From contig NC_021663.1 of NCBI RefSeq assembly GCF_000418365.1, positions 1,302,001 to 1,366,000 on the forward strand: a DNA stretch of 64,000 nucleotides, written 5' to 3'. This DNA is from Corynebacterium terpenotabidum Y-11. GTDB taxonomy: Bacteria; Actinomycetota; Actinomycetes; Mycobacteriales; Mycobacteriaceae. Below the pieces are notes generated by a model, which did no database searches, was not told where the DNA came from, and saw nothing but the letters and a program-made list of their open reading frames with translations. Position 1 is the stretch's first letter. The number at the start of each line of letters is the position of its first letter. The position numbers and the translations under genes were made by a program. Below, piece after piece: positions 1 through 10,179 of this stretch.

Positions 1-1116
1 CTCCGGGATCACCGGATTCACCTTCGCCGGCATGATCGATGATCCGGCCTGCCGCTCCGGCAGGTTGATCTCGTTGAGCCCGGCCCGCGGACCCGAGGAC
101 AGCAACCGCAGGTCATTGCAGATCTTCGACAGTTTCATCGCCACCCGCTTGACCACTGAGCTGGCGTTGACGTAGGCCCCGGTATCACTCGTGGCCTCCA
201 GCAGGTCGCGGGCCGACGTGATCTCCAGACCGGTGACCTCACCCAACGCCGCGGTGACCTGCGCTTGGTACCCGGCCGGGGCGTTGACCCCGGTGCCGAT
301 TGCGGTCCCGCCGAGGTTGACCTCCAGCATGAAACCGGCGGCCCGGTGGAGCTGGGCCTGCTCCTCGGCGAGGTTCCGGGCGAAGGCAATGAACTCTTCA
401 CCGAGGCTCACCGGCACGGCGTCCTGAAGCTGGGTACGCCCCATGGTGATGACATCCCGGAACTCGTCGCCCTTCGCGGCGAACGACCGCTCCAGTGCGG
501 CCAGGTGTTTGATGAGCTCCTGGAAAGCGGAGTGGATGCCCAACCGGAAACCGGTCGGGTAGGCGTCATTCGTCGACTGGCTCATGTTGACGTCGTCATT
601 GGGGTTGATGACGTCGTAAGAGCCTTTCTCCTCCCCCAGGTACTCGAGCGCCAGGTTGGCGACGACCTCGTTGACGTTCATGTTCGTCGAGGTTCCCGCA
701 CCGCCCTGGTAGACATCAATGGGGAACTGGTCCATACACCGGTGGTGGTCGAGGATCTGGTCACAGGCCCAGATGATGGCGTCGGCCTTGTGGCCCGGAA
801 GGGTGTGTAGTCGCCGGTTGGCCAGGGCCGAGGCCTTCTTCACCTGCACCATTCCGCGGATGAACTCCGGAAGCTGGTTGAGGGTGGTGCGTGAGATCTG
901 GAAGTTGTCGACCGCGCGCAGGGCGTGGATACCGTAGTAGGCGTCCGCCGGGACCTCCATGGTGCCCAGGAGGTCCTCTTCGGTGCGGAAGGTGTCGGCG
1001 GCATGGGCCTGGCGGGAGATGGACTCCGCCGTGGTGATGATGTCCGTCGACAGGGTCACCGGCCGGCGGGTACGGCCGGTCGGCATGGACGGTTCGTCAT
1101 GGGTGATGTCTGACAC
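1..1116 (-). CDS. aspA: Aspartate ammonia-lyase (aspartase), 3' end outside the window
   Basis: Converts L-aspartate to fumarate and ammonia in the cytoplasm; tetrameric aspartase/fumarase superfamily enzyme. The visible N-terminal ~370 residues include the family signature [15 protein letters not shown] near the window edge, which carries the mobile catalytic loop, and the [11 protein letters not shown] and [10 protein letters not shown] segments that build the active site. Aspartase is chosen over fumarase because of overall sequence feel and because aspA precedes hisG in other corynebacteria. The start is taken as GTG at 1116, with AAAGG about 10 nt upstream; an in-frame ATG at 1086 is the alternative. 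It lies 61 bp downstream of hisG on the same strand and may be co-transcribed with it. The C-terminus is off the left edge. Confidence 0.93.
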   Translation of the reverse strand, partial: MSDITHDEPSMPTGRTRRPVTLSTDIITTAESISRQAHAADTFRTEEDLLGTMEVPADAYYGIHALRAVDNFQISRTTLNQLPEFIRGMVQVKKASALANRRLHTLPGHKADAIIWACDQILDHHRCMDQFPIDVYQGGAGTSTNMNVNEVVANLALEYLGEEKGSYDVINPNDDVNMSQSTNDAYPTGFRLGIHSAFQELIKHLAALERSFAAKGDEFRDVITMGRTQLQDAVPVSLGEEFIAFARNLAEEQAQLHRAAGFMLEVNLGGTAIGTGVNAPAGYQAQVTAALGEVTGLEITSARDLLEATSDTGAYVNASSVVKRVAMKLSKICNDLRLLSSGPRAGLNEINLPERQAGSSIMPAKVNPVIPE

Positions 1117-1177
1117 GGGACAGCGTGACCTTTCGGATCAGCGCCGGGCCCGGGGTTGACAGGGTGGGTTGGGCTGG

Positions 1178-2041
1178 TCAGATCCTGGCGATGCGGATGT
1201 CGCTGGCCAGGATGGCCTTGGCTCCCAGTGCCGAGAGCTGGTCCATGAGGGGGTTGGCGTCCTTGCGCGGAACCATCGCACGTACCGCGACCCAGTCCTC
1301 ATGTGCCAGCGGCGACACTGTGGGGCCGGACAGGCCCGGCGTGATCGACGATACCGCGTCCAACATGTTCCGGGGACAATTGTAATCGAGCATGACGTAG
1401 TTGCGGGCGTGGAGGATACCCTGCAATCGCTTGAGGAAGACCCGCTGCCGTTCGTCGACCTCCGCACCCTGACGTCCCACGACCACGGCGGTGGAGGTGA
1501 TCAGCGGCTCCCCGAACGGCTCCAGGCCCTGCTGTCGCAGCGTACGACCGGTGGAGACGACATCGGCGATGGCGTCGGCCACGCCCAGCCGGATCGAGAT
1601 CTCCACGGCACCGTCCAGGCGGACGACGTGGGCGTCGATTCCACGGGAGTCCAGGTCACGGCGCACCAGGTTCGGGTAGGACGTCGCGATGCGCCGGCCC
1701 TCCAGATCGGCGACCGTCCACGGCTTACCCGCAGGGGCGGCGTAGCGGAAGGTCGAGGAACCGAAGCCGAGCTCGAGGAGCTCGTCGGTCTGCTCACGGG
1801 TGTCCGCGGCCAGGTCACGGCCGGTAATTCCCATGTCGAGGTGACCGCTCGCCACGTAGATGGCGATGTCCTTCGGGCGCAGGAAGTAGAACTCCACCTG
1901 GTTGGCCTCGTCGACGACGGTGAGGGACTTCGAGTCCCCCCGTCCCGGGTAGCCGGCCTCGTCGAGGATCTCGGTCGCGGTCTCCGACAGCGAGCCCTTG
2001 TTGGGCACGGCGATGCGCAGCATCTCGTTCGGTGCGGACAC
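1178..2041 (-). CDS. hisG: ATP phosphoribosyltransferase, long form
   Basis: First committed step of histidine synthesis: joins ATP and PRPP to give phosphoribosyl-ATP. At 287 residues it is the long HisG type, with two catalytic lobes (N-terminal [17 protein letters not shown]-loop region around [18 protein letters not shown]) plus a C-terminal ACT-like regulatory domain of about 75 residues, which in this family mediates histidine feedback inhibition without HisZ. The start is GTG at 2041 with AGGAG 7 nt upstream; an ATG six codons inside is an alternative. hisE lies 10 bp upstream, so the two are presumably cotranscribed and translationally coupled. Confidence 0.97.
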   Translation of the reverse strand: MSAPNEMLRIAVPNKGSLSETATEILDEAGYPGRGDSKSLTVVDEANQVEFYFLRPKDIAIYVASGHLDMGITGRDLAADTREQTDELLELGFGSSTFRYAAPAGKPWTVADLEGRRIATSYPNLVRRDLDSRGIDAHVVRLDGAVEISIRLGVADAIADVVSTGRTLRQQGLEPFGEPLITSTAVVVGRQGAEVDERQRVFLKRLQGILHARNYVMLDYNCPRNMLDAVSSITPGLSGPTVSPLAHEDWVAVRAMVPRKDANPLMDQLSALGAKAILASDIRIARI

Positions 2042-2051
2042 GGAGCGGCTC

Positions 2052-2315
2052 CTAGAGGAACTTGTAGACGTCGGCGGGGGTCAGTCCGCGCTTGACCATG
2101 ATGACCTGCAACCAGTAGATGAGCTGGGAGATCTCCTCGGAGAGCTCGTCATCGGACTGGTACTCCGCAGCCAGCCACACCTCCCCTGCCTCTTCGGCGA
2201 TCTTCTTGCCGAGGTTGTGCAGCCCGCTGTCCAGCGCCTTGACGGTGCCGGAGCCCTCGGGCCGGTCGACGGCACGCTGGGCAAGTTCCTCAAACAGGGA
2301 GTCGAAGTTTTTCAC
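2052..2315 (-). CDS. hisE: Phosphoribosyl-ATP pyrophosphatase
   Basis: Second histidine step: hydrolyses phosphoribosyl-ATP to phosphoribosyl-AMP and PPi. The 87-residue all-helical protein carries the MazG/HisE-type motif [15 protein letters not shown] that binds Mg2+ and matches the usual length of stand-alone HisE. The reading frame stays open upstream, but the family N-terminus ([11 protein letters not shown]) begins at GTG 2315. No strong ribosome site precedes it, and the HAD gene stops 5 bp upstream, so translation is probably coupled. It is followed directly by hisG. Confidence 0.95.
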   Translation of the reverse strand: MKNFDSLFEELAQRAVDRPEGSGTVKALDSGLHNLGKKIAEEAGEVWLAAEYQSDDELSEEISQLIYWLQVIMVKRGLTPADVYKFL

Positions 2316-2320
2316 GGGGG

Positions 2321-3019
2321 CTATTCTTGCACATCCACTGCTGAGGTACCGATGCGCCCCCAGATGTCCTGCAGGTCCGCCACCGACATCCCACCGAGGT
2401 CGCGGCGATTCGGCCGCAGCACCCCCAGCGCCACTGCGCCGTGCGGGACGGGAGTGCCCGACGACGGGACACCGAGGACGCGGCACCCGGCCGCAACCGC
2501 CGAGCGCATTCCGTTGGTGGAGTCCTCGACGACGAGGCAGTCATCCGGTGCCAGCCCGAGCCGGTCACAGGCGGTCCGGTACGGTTCAGGACCCGGTTTG
2601 CCCACGGTGACCTCGTCCCCGCAGATCGAACCGGTGAAGAAGTCGGCGCCGATGATCGACAATGCCCGGTCAGTCAGCGTGCGGTAGGTGTTGGTCACCA
2701 CCATCATCGGCACCGTCGCCGCCCCGTCCCGCAGCAGCTCCGAAATCCCGGGGCACAGCGGCAGATCGGCGAGAAACAGGTCCGAGACGATCATGTAGAG
2801 CCGGTCGACCCAGGTCCGCACCCCGGCGTCGTCGAGCACCAGGCCGGCGTGGTCGGCGCAGATCCGGACGGTGTTCTCCGCGATCCCGCCGATAGTCTTC
2901 TCCCGGACCTCGGGGGTCAGGTCCCGGCCCATCTCCGCGGTCATGGCGTAGGTCGCCTCACCCCACCGGGGTTCGGTGTCCACCAGCGTGCCGTCCATGT
3001 CCCAGAGAATCGCCTTCAT
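2321..3019 (-). CDS. HAD-superfamily phosphatase (beta-phosphoglucomutase/phosphoglycolate phosphatase-like)
   Basis: A 232-residue HAD subfamily IA hydrolase. Motif [10 protein letters not shown] supplies the nucleophile Asp7 and acid/base Asp9, motif II is VVTNT, the motif III lysine lies in VGKPGPEPY, and motif IV is [12 protein letters not shown]. An alpha-helical cap spans roughly residues 15-85. The substrate cannot be read from sequence; a phosphosugar or a damaged phosphometabolite is likely from the family. It sits immediately upstream of hisE and probably starts the HAD-hisE-hisG transcript. It is not HisN, which belongs to a different fold. The adjacent plus-strand gene is divergent, with 58 bp between start codons. 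Confidence 0.88.
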   Translation of the reverse strand: MKAILWDMDGTLVDTEPRWGEATYAMTAEMGRDLTPEVREKTIGGIAENTVRICADHAGLVLDDAGVRTWVDRLYMIVSDLFLADLPLCPGISELLRDGAATVPMMVVTNTYRTLTDRALSIIGADFFTGSICGDEVTVGKPGPEPYRTACDRLGLAPDDCLVVEDSTNGMRSAVAAGCRVLGVPSSGTPVPHGAVALGVLRPNRRDLGGMSVADLQDIWGRIGTSAVDVQE

Positions 3020-3063
3020 GGTGTCCCATCATGCCCGCTACGCTCTTCCCCGGGATCGCGGGG

Positions 3064-3069
3064 TACAGT
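3064..3069 (+). promoter_or_regulatory. -10 hexamer TACAGT of a probably leaderless gene
   Basis: TACAGT ends 8 nt before the ATG at 3078, and no Shine-Dalgarno sequence lies between them. This fits a leaderless transcript for the thioesterase-like gene. Confidence 0.45.
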
Positions 3070-3077
3070 CGGCCGGT

Positions 3078-3890
3078 ATGACGGAAATCACATCAGCGTA
3101 TTTTCTGCCCGGTCCCGTCGCCGAGGATGCCACCGGCACTAGCTGGCGGACCTTCACCGCCACCGGGCACACCGAAAGTCCGTGGGGGGCGGGCTTCCAG
3201 CACGGCGCACCGCCCTCCGCCCTCGTCACGCACCTGCTGGAGAGTGTGGCGCCGGAGGAGGGCCGACTTGCCCGGGTCACCGTCGACCTGCTCGGCGCCG
3301 TGCCTCTCGGTGAGCTCCGCGGTGCCGCCCGGGTGGTGCGACCAGGCCGGCGGATCAGCCTGCTGGAGGCCGTCGTCAGCGATCCCGCAGGACGCGAGGT
3401 GGCCCGGGGTTCCGGGTGGTGGGTCCGCCACACCGACACCTCGGCGGTGGAGACTGCGGTCGCCCCGCCGGTCGTCCCGTTGGACCAGTGCGTCGGCGCG
3501 GACCCGGACAACCCGACCGAGTTCGCTGTGAAGTGGTCCAGCGGCTACATCGACACCCTGGACACCCGTTCCGCCCCGGGCCAGCTGTGGGTCCGCGCCC
3601 GGATGCCCGTCGTCGCGGGCGTCCCGGACTCCCCCTGGACCAGACTGATGGGGGTGGCCGATGTCGCCAACGGCACCAACCCGACCCTCGATCCGGGGCA
3701 GTGGCAGTTCATGAACACCGATCTCACCGTCAATGTGCACCGTCTGCCCCGGGGGGAATGGATCTGTGTGCAGGCGGACGCGAACTATGGACCGGACGGG
3801 GTTGGCCTCACCATCGGCCGACTGTACGACGAGGACGGGCCCGTCGGGTCCATCACCCAGTCGCTGCTGCTCAGTCCTCCTGGTCGGTGA
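3078..3890 (+). CDS. Thioesterase family protein (acyl-CoA thioesterase-like, double hot dog)
   Basis: The 270-residue protein has the layout of actinobacterial tandem hot-dog thioesterase-like proteins (4HBT_3 type). The N-terminal half contains the GHTESPWGAGFQHGAPPSALV helix region typical of the substrate pocket, and the second repeat begins near WSSGYIDT with the WVRARMPVV strand. The DVANGTNPTLDPGQWQFMNTDL segment is characteristic of the family's second domain. Expected role is hydrolysis of an acyl-CoA; the chain length is unknown. The ATG at 3078 is preferred over an upstream in-frame start because of the promoter position. The 3' end overlaps the convergent gene by 20 bp. Confidence 0.85.
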   Translation: MTEITSAYFLPGPVAEDATGTSWRTFTATGHTESPWGAGFQHGAPPSALVTHLLESVAPEEGRLARVTVDLLGAVPLGELRGAARVVRPGRRISLLEAVVSDPAGREVARGSGWWVRHTDTSAVETAVAPPVVPLDQCVGADPDNPTEFAVKWSSGYIDTLDTRSAPGQLWVRARMPVVAGVPDSPWTRLMGVADVANGTNPTLDPGQWQFMNTDLTVNVHRLPRGEWICVQADANYGPDGVGLTIGRLYDEDGPVGSITQSLLLSPPGR

Positions 3891-4242
3891 TCCGGTCCAG
3901 GTCGGCGAGGACGGCGTCCGCATCCTGCCCGTACTCCTCGGCCAGGGCCGAGACCAGGGTCCGGAAGTCCTCTTCCTCATCGTCCTCGAAGACCGCCCCG
4001 CCGTGCCGGTCACTCAACGCGGTGAGGGCACCGAAGGCGGCGATGACGGCCAGCGAAATCTCGGTCGGATCCTGTCGTACTTCGGCGGTCAGCCGACGCA
4101 GGATCTCGGCGGCGTCCGCGGTGACCTCCGGCGGATAGGGCGGCTCCCAGAACTCCTGTTCCTCCGGACGCAGGTAGCTGCCCGTCGCCAGCGCAGTCAG
4201 GGTCTCGAGGAATTCGGCGGTGAGCTCCGTGGACCGGCTCAC
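3871..4242 (-). CDS. Conserved hypothetical protein (acidic, 123 aa)
   Basis: I do not recognise a named family. The protein is small, soluble and helical-looking, with an acidic cluster (FEDDEEEDF) near residue 88 and no membrane segment or cysteine. It follows mshC with a 4-bp overlap (stop of mshC at 4239), so it is probably translated from the mshC mRNA. A small gene in the same position is found next to mshC in other corynebacteria as I recall it. Its 3' end overlaps the convergent thioesterase-like gene. Confidence 0.75.
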   Translation of the reverse strand: MSRSTELTAEFLETLTALATGSYLRPEEQEFWEPPYPPEVTADAAEILRRLTAEVRQDPTEISLAVIAAFGALTALSDRHGGAVFEDDEEEDFRTLVSALAEEYGQDADAVLADLDRITDQED

Positions 4243-5519
4243 AGCCGGACCCCCAGCAGCGCGTCACACAGAGTGCGCAGTTCGGCACCGGCGCCGGCTC
4301 CACCGGTGGCAGGAGACTCCGTTGCCCCGGTCTCCGGGACGACGGTGTCACACCAGCTGTCAATGAGGTGGAGGACCGTGGGGGTGTCCAGGTCATCGGC
4401 CAACGCCTGACGGACCGCACCGACCAACGGGGCGGCGATGTCCACGGGCAGGGCGTCGGCGACAGCTGCGGCGTCCCGCCACCGGGCGAGTCGGGCCTCC
4501 GCGGCATCGAGGACGGCGTCCGACCAGTCCCGGTCCTCGCGGTAGTGGTGGACGTAGAGGCCCAGACGGACTGCCGACGGATCATGTCCGGCGGCCGTGA
4601 GCTTCGAGACGAAGACCAGGTTGCCCAGTGACTTCGACATCTTCGTCCCGTCCAGACCGATCATCCCGGTGTGTACGTAGTGGTCGGCCATGCGCTCGCA
4701 GCCGAGGGCGGCCTCGGCATGGGCGGCGGAGAACTCGTGGTGCGGGAACCGCAGGTCACGGCCACCGCCCTGGATGGCGAAGGAGGAGCCCAACCGGTTC
4801 GTGGCGATCGCCGAGCACTCGACGTGCCAGCCGGGACGTCCGGCACCGAACGGCGCCTCCCAGGCGGGTTCCCCGTCACGGTGGACGCGCCACACCAGGG
4901 CGTCGAGCGGATGGCGCTTTCCCGCCCGCTCCGGGTCGCCGCCACGCTCGGCGAAGAACTCCGCCATCGTCAGGGCGTCGTACCGGGACTCGTAGCCGAA
5001 CCGGGGGGTGAAGGTGTGGTCGACGTAAATGTCGGCGTATTCATCGTCGAGGATGTAGGCCGCACCGACCTCCAGCAGCCGGGTGATCAGGTCGATGACC
5101 TCGTTGACGGACTCCATGGCGCCGATGTACTCGCGCGGCGGGATGACCGACAGGGCCTCCATGTCGGAACGGAACAGATTGATCTGGGAGGTTCCCAGGT
5201 CACGCCAGTCCACCCCGTCGCGTTCGGCACGTTCGAACAACGGATCGTCGACGTCGGTGATGTTCTCCACGAAGTGCACACGGTGGCCATTGTCCAGCAG
5301 CTGACGGTGCACCAGGTCGAAGGTCACGTAGGTGGCGGCGTGGCCGAGATGGGTCGAATCGTAGGGGGTGATCCCGCACACGTAGATGCCGACCTCACCC
5401 GAGGGCCAGTCGGTCCGTACCCGACGCACCTCATCATCGGCGGTGTCGTACAGGGACAGGGGGATCCCGTCTCCGGAGAGGGAGGGGACTGCAGGGACGG
5501 GCCATGAACGCATGGGCAC
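4239..5519 (-). CDS. mshC: Cysteine:GlcN-Ins ligase (mycothiol biosynthesis)
   Basis: ATP-dependent ligation of L-cysteine to glucosaminyl-inositol, the third step of mycothiol synthesis. It is a 426-residue paralogue of cysteinyl-tRNA synthetase without the tRNA-binding C-terminus. Visible marks are the zinc/substrate cysteine in YVCGITPYD, the HIGH-equivalent [10 protein letters not shown], zinc ligands in WHVECSA and [10 protein letters not shown], and the KMSKSLGN loop. Length and the [13 protein letters not shown] motif separate MshC from CysS. The start is ATG 5519; a second ATG two codons later is possible. uppP ends 16 bp upstream, suggesting one transcript uppP-mshC-downstream ORF. 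Confidence 0.96.
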   Translation of the reverse strand: MPMRSWPVPAVPSLSGDGIPLSLYDTADDEVRRVRTDWPSGEVGIYVCGITPYDSTHLGHAATYVTFDLVHRQLLDNGHRVHFVENITDVDDPLFERAERDGVDWRDLGTSQINLFRSDMEALSVIPPREYIGAMESVNEVIDLITRLLEVGAAYILDDEYADIYVDHTFTPRFGYESRYDALTMAEFFAERGGDPERAGKRHPLDALVWRVHRDGEPAWEAPFGAGRPGWHVECSAIATNRLGSSFAIQGGGRDLRFPHHEFSAAHAEAALGCERMADHYVHTGMIGLDGTKMSKSLGNLVFVSKLTAAGHDPSAVRLGLYVHHYREDRDWSDAVLDAAEARLARWRDAAAVADALPVDIAAPLVGAVRQALADDLDTPTVLHLIDSWCDTVVPETGATESPATGGAGAGAELRTLCDALLGVRL

Positions 5520-5535
5520 TGATACTACCGCGCCG

Positions 5536-6408
5536 TCAGGCGCTCATCACTCCGAGACTCAGCAGAAGCATGACGAGCAGACCGACCGGGATGCGCCAGG
5601 CGGCGAACCAGGCGAAGGAGTGGTTGCCGACGAACTTCAGCAGCCAGGCGATCGACACATAGCCGATCACGAAGGCCACACCCGTGCCGATCAGCAGCTG
5701 GAGGCCGCTGGCGGCCTGTCCGGCATCCGGGTTGAAGGCGTCCGGCAGGCTGAACAGACCGGAGGCGAGGACGGCCGGGATGGCGAGCAGGAAGGAAAAC
5801 CGGGTGGCGACCTCACGGTCCAAGTTGAGGAAAAGTCCGGCGGAGACCGTGCCGCCGGAGCGGGACACGCCCGGGATCAGTGAGAGGCACTGGGCGAATC
5901 CCATCACCAGGGCGTCCGTCATCGTCAGTTCCTCGGAACCGCGCTTCTTCGAACCGGCCCTCTCCGCCCAGATGAAGACGAAGGAGAACAGGATCAGCAC
6001 CGACGCGGTGATCCAGAGATTGCGCAGGGCGTCCCGGATGGCGTCCTGGAACAGGAAGCCGAGGACGCCGACCGGGATGGTGCCGGCGATGACCATCCAC
6101 CCCATCCGGTAGTTGAGGTTGTCGCGGCGATTCTTGTCGAACAGTCCAGCGAACCATGCGGTGAGGATCAGCCAGATGTCCTTGGCGAAGAAGACGAGGA
6201 CCGCCAGTTCGGTACCGAGCTGGACGACGGCGGTGAAGGAGGCGCCGGCGTCCTCCTCCCAGAACAGCTCGGACACAATGCGGAGGTGTCCGGAGGAGGA
6301 GACCGGGAGGAACTCGGTGAGCCCCTGGACGATGGACAGCACAATTACCTGCAGCCATCCCATGTCGGTGGTCGCCGCCTCCGGGGCGGAGAGAAGAGTC
6401 TGGGTCAT
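5536..6408 (-). CDS. uppP: Undecaprenyl-diphosphate phosphatase
   Basis: Integral membrane enzyme that dephosphorylates undecaprenyl diphosphate so that the lipid carrier can be reused in peptidoglycan and arabinogalactan synthesis. The BacA family motifs are present: [14 protein letters not shown] near residue 30 and [12 protein letters not shown] near residue 180, which together form the active site. About eight hydrophobic segments are visible. The start could be ATG 6408 (290 aa) or ATG 6363 (MGWLQV); neither has a well-spaced ribosome site, and the longer form is given. Bacitracin resistance is a family property, not something seen here. Confidence 0.94.
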   Translation of the reverse strand: MTQTLLSAPEAATTDMGWLQVIVLSIVQGLTEFLPVSSSGHLRIVSELFWEEDAGASFTAVVQLGTELAVLVFFAKDIWLILTAWFAGLFDKNRRDNLNYRMGWMVIAGTIPVGVLGFLFQDAIRDALRNLWITASVLILFSFVFIWAERAGSKKRGSEELTMTDALVMGFAQCLSLIPGVSRSGGTVSAGLFLNLDREVATRFSFLLAIPAVLASGLFSLPDAFNPDAGQAASGLQLLIGTGVAFVIGYVSIAWLLKFVGNHSFAWFAAWRIPVGLLVMLLLSLGVMSA

Positions 6409-6451
6409 GTGTGGAGAGGTTACCGCCACTGGGTGTAGTAGCGTGAGACGA

Positions 6452-7519
6452 GTGAAGCGTCTGACCCCCACGACCGTCTGTACCTCGGTGGTTGCCCTCG
6501 CAACCGTCCTCACCCTGACCGGATGCTCCGGCTCCGACGATGACGGGGACGGTGGGAGCGTCGTCGGTGTCGCCGCGACGCCGGCGGCGTCCCCCGACAC
6601 CGGAACCTCCGACGCCACCGGCGACGTGACTGACGGGACCGCAGTGACCGCCCTGGTGCGGGCCGGCGAGGACAACGTCGCGGCGTTGGGCGAGGGCACT
6701 CTCACCATCGGTTCCCTCGCCGAGATTGCCGACGGCTCTGCCGCCGTGACCTCGGTCGATTCATCCTGCGATTCCGCCACCGGAGCGCTCGACGGCGTGG
6801 TTCTGTCCTGCGGGGAGACCGTAAAGATCCTCGACACCACCGGCAGGGAGACCCGCAGCATCGACGTCGGTTCCACCGTCACGGCGGCCGCCGTGGTCCC
6901 CGACGGAACAGTCGCGGTGACCACCGAAGGTTCCGATATGGTCCGTTGGTACGACGCCGAGGGGTTGGAGGAGAAGGAGGAGAGCGCCACCAGCTCCGCA
7001 GTCGGCATGGTGCTCGTCGGTAACGACCGCAACGCCACCGATGACGGGACCCCGCAGTGGCGGGTCGCCGTCCTCGACGCCGAACAGTCCAGCATCATCG
7101 ACATCGACATGGACACGCCGCAGTACAACGCGGGTCTCCGAGTCGGCCAGGGGCTCGGTACTGCCTCGGCCGGTCGTGAGGCCGACGGTGTCGTCGTCGT
7201 CTCCGACCCCCGGTCCGACCAGGCACTGGTCTACACCGTGACCGATGTCATCCGGCATACCCAGGCAGTGAACACCGGTGTCTCCCCGTGGGCCGTGCTG
7301 TGGGATTCCGCCCGGCAGCTGCTCTGGGTCTCCACCACCGGGGACAACCGGCTGACCTCGTACTCCCTGTCCACCGGGACGCCGGTGGAGGTCGGTCATG
7401 TCGACACCGTCGCCGACGTCCGGTACATCCAGGACAACGCCGACGGCGACATCCTGCTCATCGCCGCCGACGGCGCCCGCGAACTCATCCCCGCCGCCGA
7501 CCTGCCCACCGGCCGGTAG
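6452..7519 (+). CDS. Putative lipoprotein, beta-propeller-like
   Basis: The N-terminus is a lipoprotein signal: basic KRL, a hydrophobic stretch, then the lipobox LTGC with Cys25 as the lipidated residue, followed by an acidic linker (GSDDDGDGG). The ~320-residue mature part contains repeated short beta-strand units (for example [17 protein letters not shown] and [11 protein letters not shown]) that resemble a WD40/YVTN-type beta-propeller; this is inference. Function is unknown, probably cell-envelope associated. GTG 6452 is chosen; GTG 6443 in the same frame would add three residues. It is divergent from uppP and ends 15 bp before pyrD, so the two may be cotranscribed. Confidence 0.8.
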   Translation: MKRLTPTTVCTSVVALATVLTLTGCSGSDDDGDGGSVVGVAATPAASPDTGTSDATGDVTDGTAVTALVRAGEDNVAALGEGTLTIGSLAEIADGSAAVTSVDSSCDSATGALDGVVLSCGETVKILDTTGRETRSIDVGSTVTAAAVVPDGTVAVTTEGSDMVRWYDAEGLEEKEESATSSAVGMVLVGNDRNATDDGTPQWRVAVLDAEQSSIIDIDMDTPQYNAGLRVGQGLGTASAGREADGVVVVSDPRSDQALVYTVTDVIRHTQAVNTGVSPWAVLWDSARQLLWVSTTGDNRLTSYSLSTGTPVEVGHVDTVADVRYIQDNADGDILLIAADGARELIPAADLPTGR

Positions 7520-7534
7520 AAAGACCAGGTCCCC

Positions 7535-8650
7535 GTGTCCCCTGCACTCCCCTCCTTCCGTGCTGTCCGTGGTGTGGTCTACGACCTCGTCCTCCACCAG
7601 ATGTTCCGGCTGAAGCCGGAGCGCATCCACCTGCTGATGAACCGCTGGCTCGGGACTGCCGCCTCGATCCCCGTCGTGCGCCGGATTCTGCGTCGCACTC
7701 TCGTCGTCAACGACCCGGTGCTGGCCCAGACCGTCGCCGGGCTCGTGTTCCCCCGTCCGCTCGGGTTGGCCGCCGGGTTCGACAAGAATGCCACCGAGGC
7801 GGACATCTGGGGGCCGCTCGGTTTCGGCTCCGCCGAGGTCGGCACGGTCACGGCTGCCGGTCAGCCGGGGAATCCGACCCCCCGCCTGTTCCGTCTCACC
7901 GCGGACCACGGGCTGCTCAACCGGATGGGCTTCAACAACGACGGGGCCGCGGCCGCCGCCCGGCGACTGCAGGGTCGGGTCGAACCGGAGCCTATCGGTG
8001 TGAACCTCGGGAAGACCAAGGTCACCCCGGCCGATCAGGCCGCGGAGGACTACCGCATCTCCGCCGGTGCGGCGGACCCTGTCGCCGACTACCTCGTCAT
8101 CAACGTCTCCTCGCCCAATACTCCGGGGCTGCGTGACCTCCAGGCGGTCGAATCGCTGCGGCCGATTGTCGAGGCGGTCCGGTCGGTCAGCGCCCGACCG
8201 TTGTTCGTGAAGATCGCGCCGGACCTGTCCGATGAGGATGTTGACGCGGTGACCGATCTCGCGGTGGAGCTGGGCATCACCGGACTCATCGCCACGAACA
8301 CGACGATCAGCCGGGCCGGGCTGCTCACCCCGGGGGTGGACGCCCTCGGTGCCGGTGGTGTGTCCGGTGCACCGGTCGCCGCCCGCGCGCTGGAGGTGCT
8401 ACGGCGGATCCACCGTCGGGCCGGGGACCGGCTGGTGCTCATCGGCGTCGGCGGCATCGAGACCCCGGAACAGGCCTGGGAGCGTATCGGTGCCGGGGCG
8501 ACCCTGCTGCAGGGCTACACCGGTCTCATCTACGGTGGCCCGGACTGGATCCGGGATATCCATCTGGGCCTGGCCGACCAGGTCCGACGGCACGGCCTGG
8601 GGGGTATCTCCGAGGCCGTGGGTGCGGAACTTCCCTGGAAAGACTGGTAG
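7535..8650 (+). CDS. pyrD: Dihydroorotate dehydrogenase (quinone), class 2
   Basis: Oxidises dihydroorotate to orotate in pyrimidine synthesis and passes electrons to menaquinone at the membrane. The 371-residue length and N-terminal amphipathic helical extension (about residues 10-50) mark the class 2 membrane-associated form. [15 protein letters not shown] and NRMGFNNDG are FMN/substrate segments, the catalytic serine lies in [23 protein letters not shown] contributes the FMN-contacting lysine, and IGVGGIE plus [16 protein letters not shown] bind the FMN phosphate. The start is GTG 7535, 15 bp after the lipoprotein stop. Confidence 0.97.
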   Translation: MSPALPSFRAVRGVVYDLVLHQMFRLKPERIHLLMNRWLGTAASIPVVRRILRRTLVVNDPVLAQTVAGLVFPRPLGLAAGFDKNATEADIWGPLGFGSAEVGTVTAAGQPGNPTPRLFRLTADHGLLNRMGFNNDGAAAAARRLQGRVEPEPIGVNLGKTKVTPADQAAEDYRISAGAADPVADYLVINVSSPNTPGLRDLQAVESLRPIVEAVRSVSARPLFVKIAPDLSDEDVDAVTDLAVELGITGLIATNTTISRAGLLTPGVDALGAGGVSGAPVAARALEVLRRIHRRAGDRLVLIGVGGIETPEQAWERIGAGATLLQGYTGLIYGGPDWIRDIHLGLADQVRRHGLGGISEAVGAELPWKDW

Positions 8651-8676
8651 TCGCCGGGGTCAGCCCGTAGCGCCGG

Positions 8677-9237
8677 TCAGTTCTCCGCCCAGCCCCAGAT
8701 GAGCGCGCGGGCGGAGGCCTGGAAGTTGAGGTTGAAGCCGAGGATCGTGGGGGTGGACCGGTCCGGGATCGACAGCCTGGTGGGGACCGCATGCACGGCG
8801 AAGATGTAGCGGTGCGGGCCGTGGCCGGCCGGGGGTTCAGCCCCGTAGTAGCCGCGGCGGCCACAGTCACCGCGCAGCGCGACCGCGCCCTCGGGCAGGC
8901 CGATGAGCTCATCATCGCCGACCCCGGCGGCAAGGGAAGTGACGGACGCCGGGATGTTGAACACCGCCCAGTGCCAGTAACCCGACCCGGTCGGGGCGTC
9001 TGGGTCATAGCAGGTCACCGCGTAGGTGACGGTGTCCTCCGGGGCGCCGGACCAGGACAGCTGCGGGGAGATGTCGTTGCCGCCGAGCTGGGCTCCGGCC
9101 AGTCGTGCCCCGTCAGTGAGATCGTCACTGGTCACAGTGAAGGTGGGAAGGTCGGTCAACGGACCGTACGGGTCGGGGCCAGGGAAACGGTCGTCGAGGT
9201 ACGTTGGCTGGTGGTTCTTCGGGGAGGGAACGCTCAT
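8677..9237 (-). CDS. YbhB/YbcL family Raf kinase inhibitor-like protein (PEBP fold)
   Basis: A 186-residue phosphatidylethanolamine-binding-protein homologue. The conserved anion-binding pocket is visible in YAVTCYDPDAPTGSGYWHW, and again in GDCGRRGYYGAEPPAGHGPHRY, the bacterial equivalent of the second PEBP consensus box. No signal peptide is seen, so the protein is probably cytosolic. Its role is unknown in actinobacteria. It is convergent with pyrD with only 26 bp between the stops. The homologue is common, so it is unlikely to be foreign. Confidence 0.92.
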   Translation of the reverse strand: MSVPSPKNHQPTYLDDRFPGPDPYGPLTDLPTFTVTSDDLTDGARLAGAQLGGNDISPQLSWSGAPEDTVTYAVTCYDPDAPTGSGYWHWAVFNIPASVTSLAAGVGDDELIGLPEGAVALRGDCGRRGYYGAEPPAGHGPHRYIFAVHAVPTRLSIPDRSTPTILGFNLNFQASARALIWGWAEN

Positions 9238-9357
9238 GGGCTCCAGTATGCCCCAACGCGGTGCCCCCGAGGATGATTTGGTCTGCCCCCGAACTCCGGG
9301 CTACAGTATGCGGGTCCGCACGGAACCGTTCTCGGCCGGGTGGACGGATGTTGCCCT

Positions 9358-9443
9358 GTCCGGGTGGCGGAATGGCAGACGCGCTAGCTTGAGGTGCTAG
9401 TGTCCTATTAACGGACGTGGGGGTTCAAGTCCCCCTCCGGACA
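9358..9443 (+). tRNA. tRNA-Leu(GAG)
   Basis: A complete cloverleaf can be drawn. The acceptor arm GTCCGGG pairs with TCCGGAC and the discriminator is A9443. The D-arm contains GAATGGCAGACG. The anticodon stem CTAGC/GCTAG encloses the loop TTGAGGT with anticodon GAG. The long class II variable arm has stem GTCC/GGAC, and the T-arm GGGGGTTCAAGTCCCCC closes it. It reads CTC/CTT leucine codons. The CCA end is not encoded. Confidence 0.97.
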
Positions 9444-9459
9444 CACAGAGTTCTTCGGG

Positions 9460-9486
9460 AAGGCCCGCCGCGATGGCGGGCCTTTT
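9460..9486 (+). terminator. Rho-independent terminator of tRNA-Leu
   Basis: A perfect 8-bp GC stem GGCCCGCC/GGCGGGCC with loop GCGAT is followed by TTTT. It lies 17 bp after the tRNA and just before the next gene. Confidence 0.88.
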
Positions 9487-9506
9487 CCCGTCGGTGAGGA
9501 AGTGGA

Positions 9507-10154
9507 ATGAGGCGGACGGTCGGGGCGCTGGTGCTCATCCTCGTCATCCTTGCCTCCGTCGTGCTCGTCGTTCCGATGCCGGATGTCGACGGGGTGCGCG
9601 CCACTGTCTCCGCTACCGGCGCGTGGGCACCCCTGACCTGGCTGGTCCTCATGGTCGCCTGTACCCAGCTCCCCTTTCCCCGGACGGTGTGGACGATCTC
9701 CGCCGGTGCACTGTTCGGTGCTGCCACCGGGTCCCTGCTGGCACTGGCCGGACTGGCGGTGTCAGCGGCGGTGTCTCTGGTGCTGATCAGGCGGCTCGGG
9801 GACCGGGCGGTCCGACGGATCGCCGATCCCGCGGAGAACGCCCGGCTCGCGGCGATCCAGGAGGTCCTCGCCGACCGCGGTTGGATCAGCGTTCTCGGAC
9901 TGCGGATGATACCGGTCATCCCGTTCAGCGTGCTCAACTACGCCTGCGCGGTCACCCGTATCCGCCTGGGACCATTCCTGGGTGCCACGGTCGCCGGGTC
10001 GGCACCGAACACGGTGGCGACGGTGCTTGCCACCGACGCCTTGCTCGGTGGCGGCAGCCCGTGGGTGTTCTGGGTCAGCGCCGCGGTGATTCTCGGGGGA
10101 GTCATTCTCACCGGCCGGGAACTCCGTTTCCTCCGGGTCAAGTCGACAGCGTAG
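9507..10154 (+). CDS. TVP38/TMEM64 (VTT/DedA-like) family membrane protein
   Basis: A 215-residue polytopic membrane protein. The N-terminal helix (residues 5-24) is followed by the VTT domain: a re-entrant region with GALFGAATGSLLALAGLAVS (F-x-x-A/G-x-x-G pattern), a cytoplasmic segment with a helical RRLGDRAVRRIAD, the conserved RMIPVIPFSVLNYACAVTRI stretch, and GSAPNTVATVL. Family members are thought to act in lipid scrambling or carrier-lipid transport; the specific substrate here is not known. The gene begins just after the tRNA terminator and is followed by an independent promoter for the next gene. Confidence 0.9.
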   Translation: MRRTVGALVLILVILASVVLVVPMPDVDGVRATVSATGAWAPLTWLVLMVACTQLPFPRTVWTISAGALFGAATGSLLALAGLAVSAAVSLVLIRRLGDRAVRRIADPAENARLAAIQEVLADRGWISVLGLRMIPVIPFSVLNYACAVTRIRLGPFLGATVAGSAPNTVATVLATDALLGGGSPWVFWVSAAVILGGVILTGRELRFLRVKSTA

Positions 10155-10167
10155 ACACCTCCGGGAG

Positions 10168-10173
10168 TATCCT
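10168..10173 (+). promoter_or_regulatory. -10 hexamer TATCCT of a leaderless gene
   Basis: TATCCT ends 6 nt before the ATG at 10180 and no Shine-Dalgarno lies between. This predicts a leaderless mRNA for the HTH protein. Confidence 0.45.
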
Positions 10174-10179
10174 GAAGCC

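Noticed and set aside
9026..9400. Plus-strand 124-codon frame running into tRNA-Leu
   Set aside because: It overlaps the PEBP gene in antisense and a confident tRNA.
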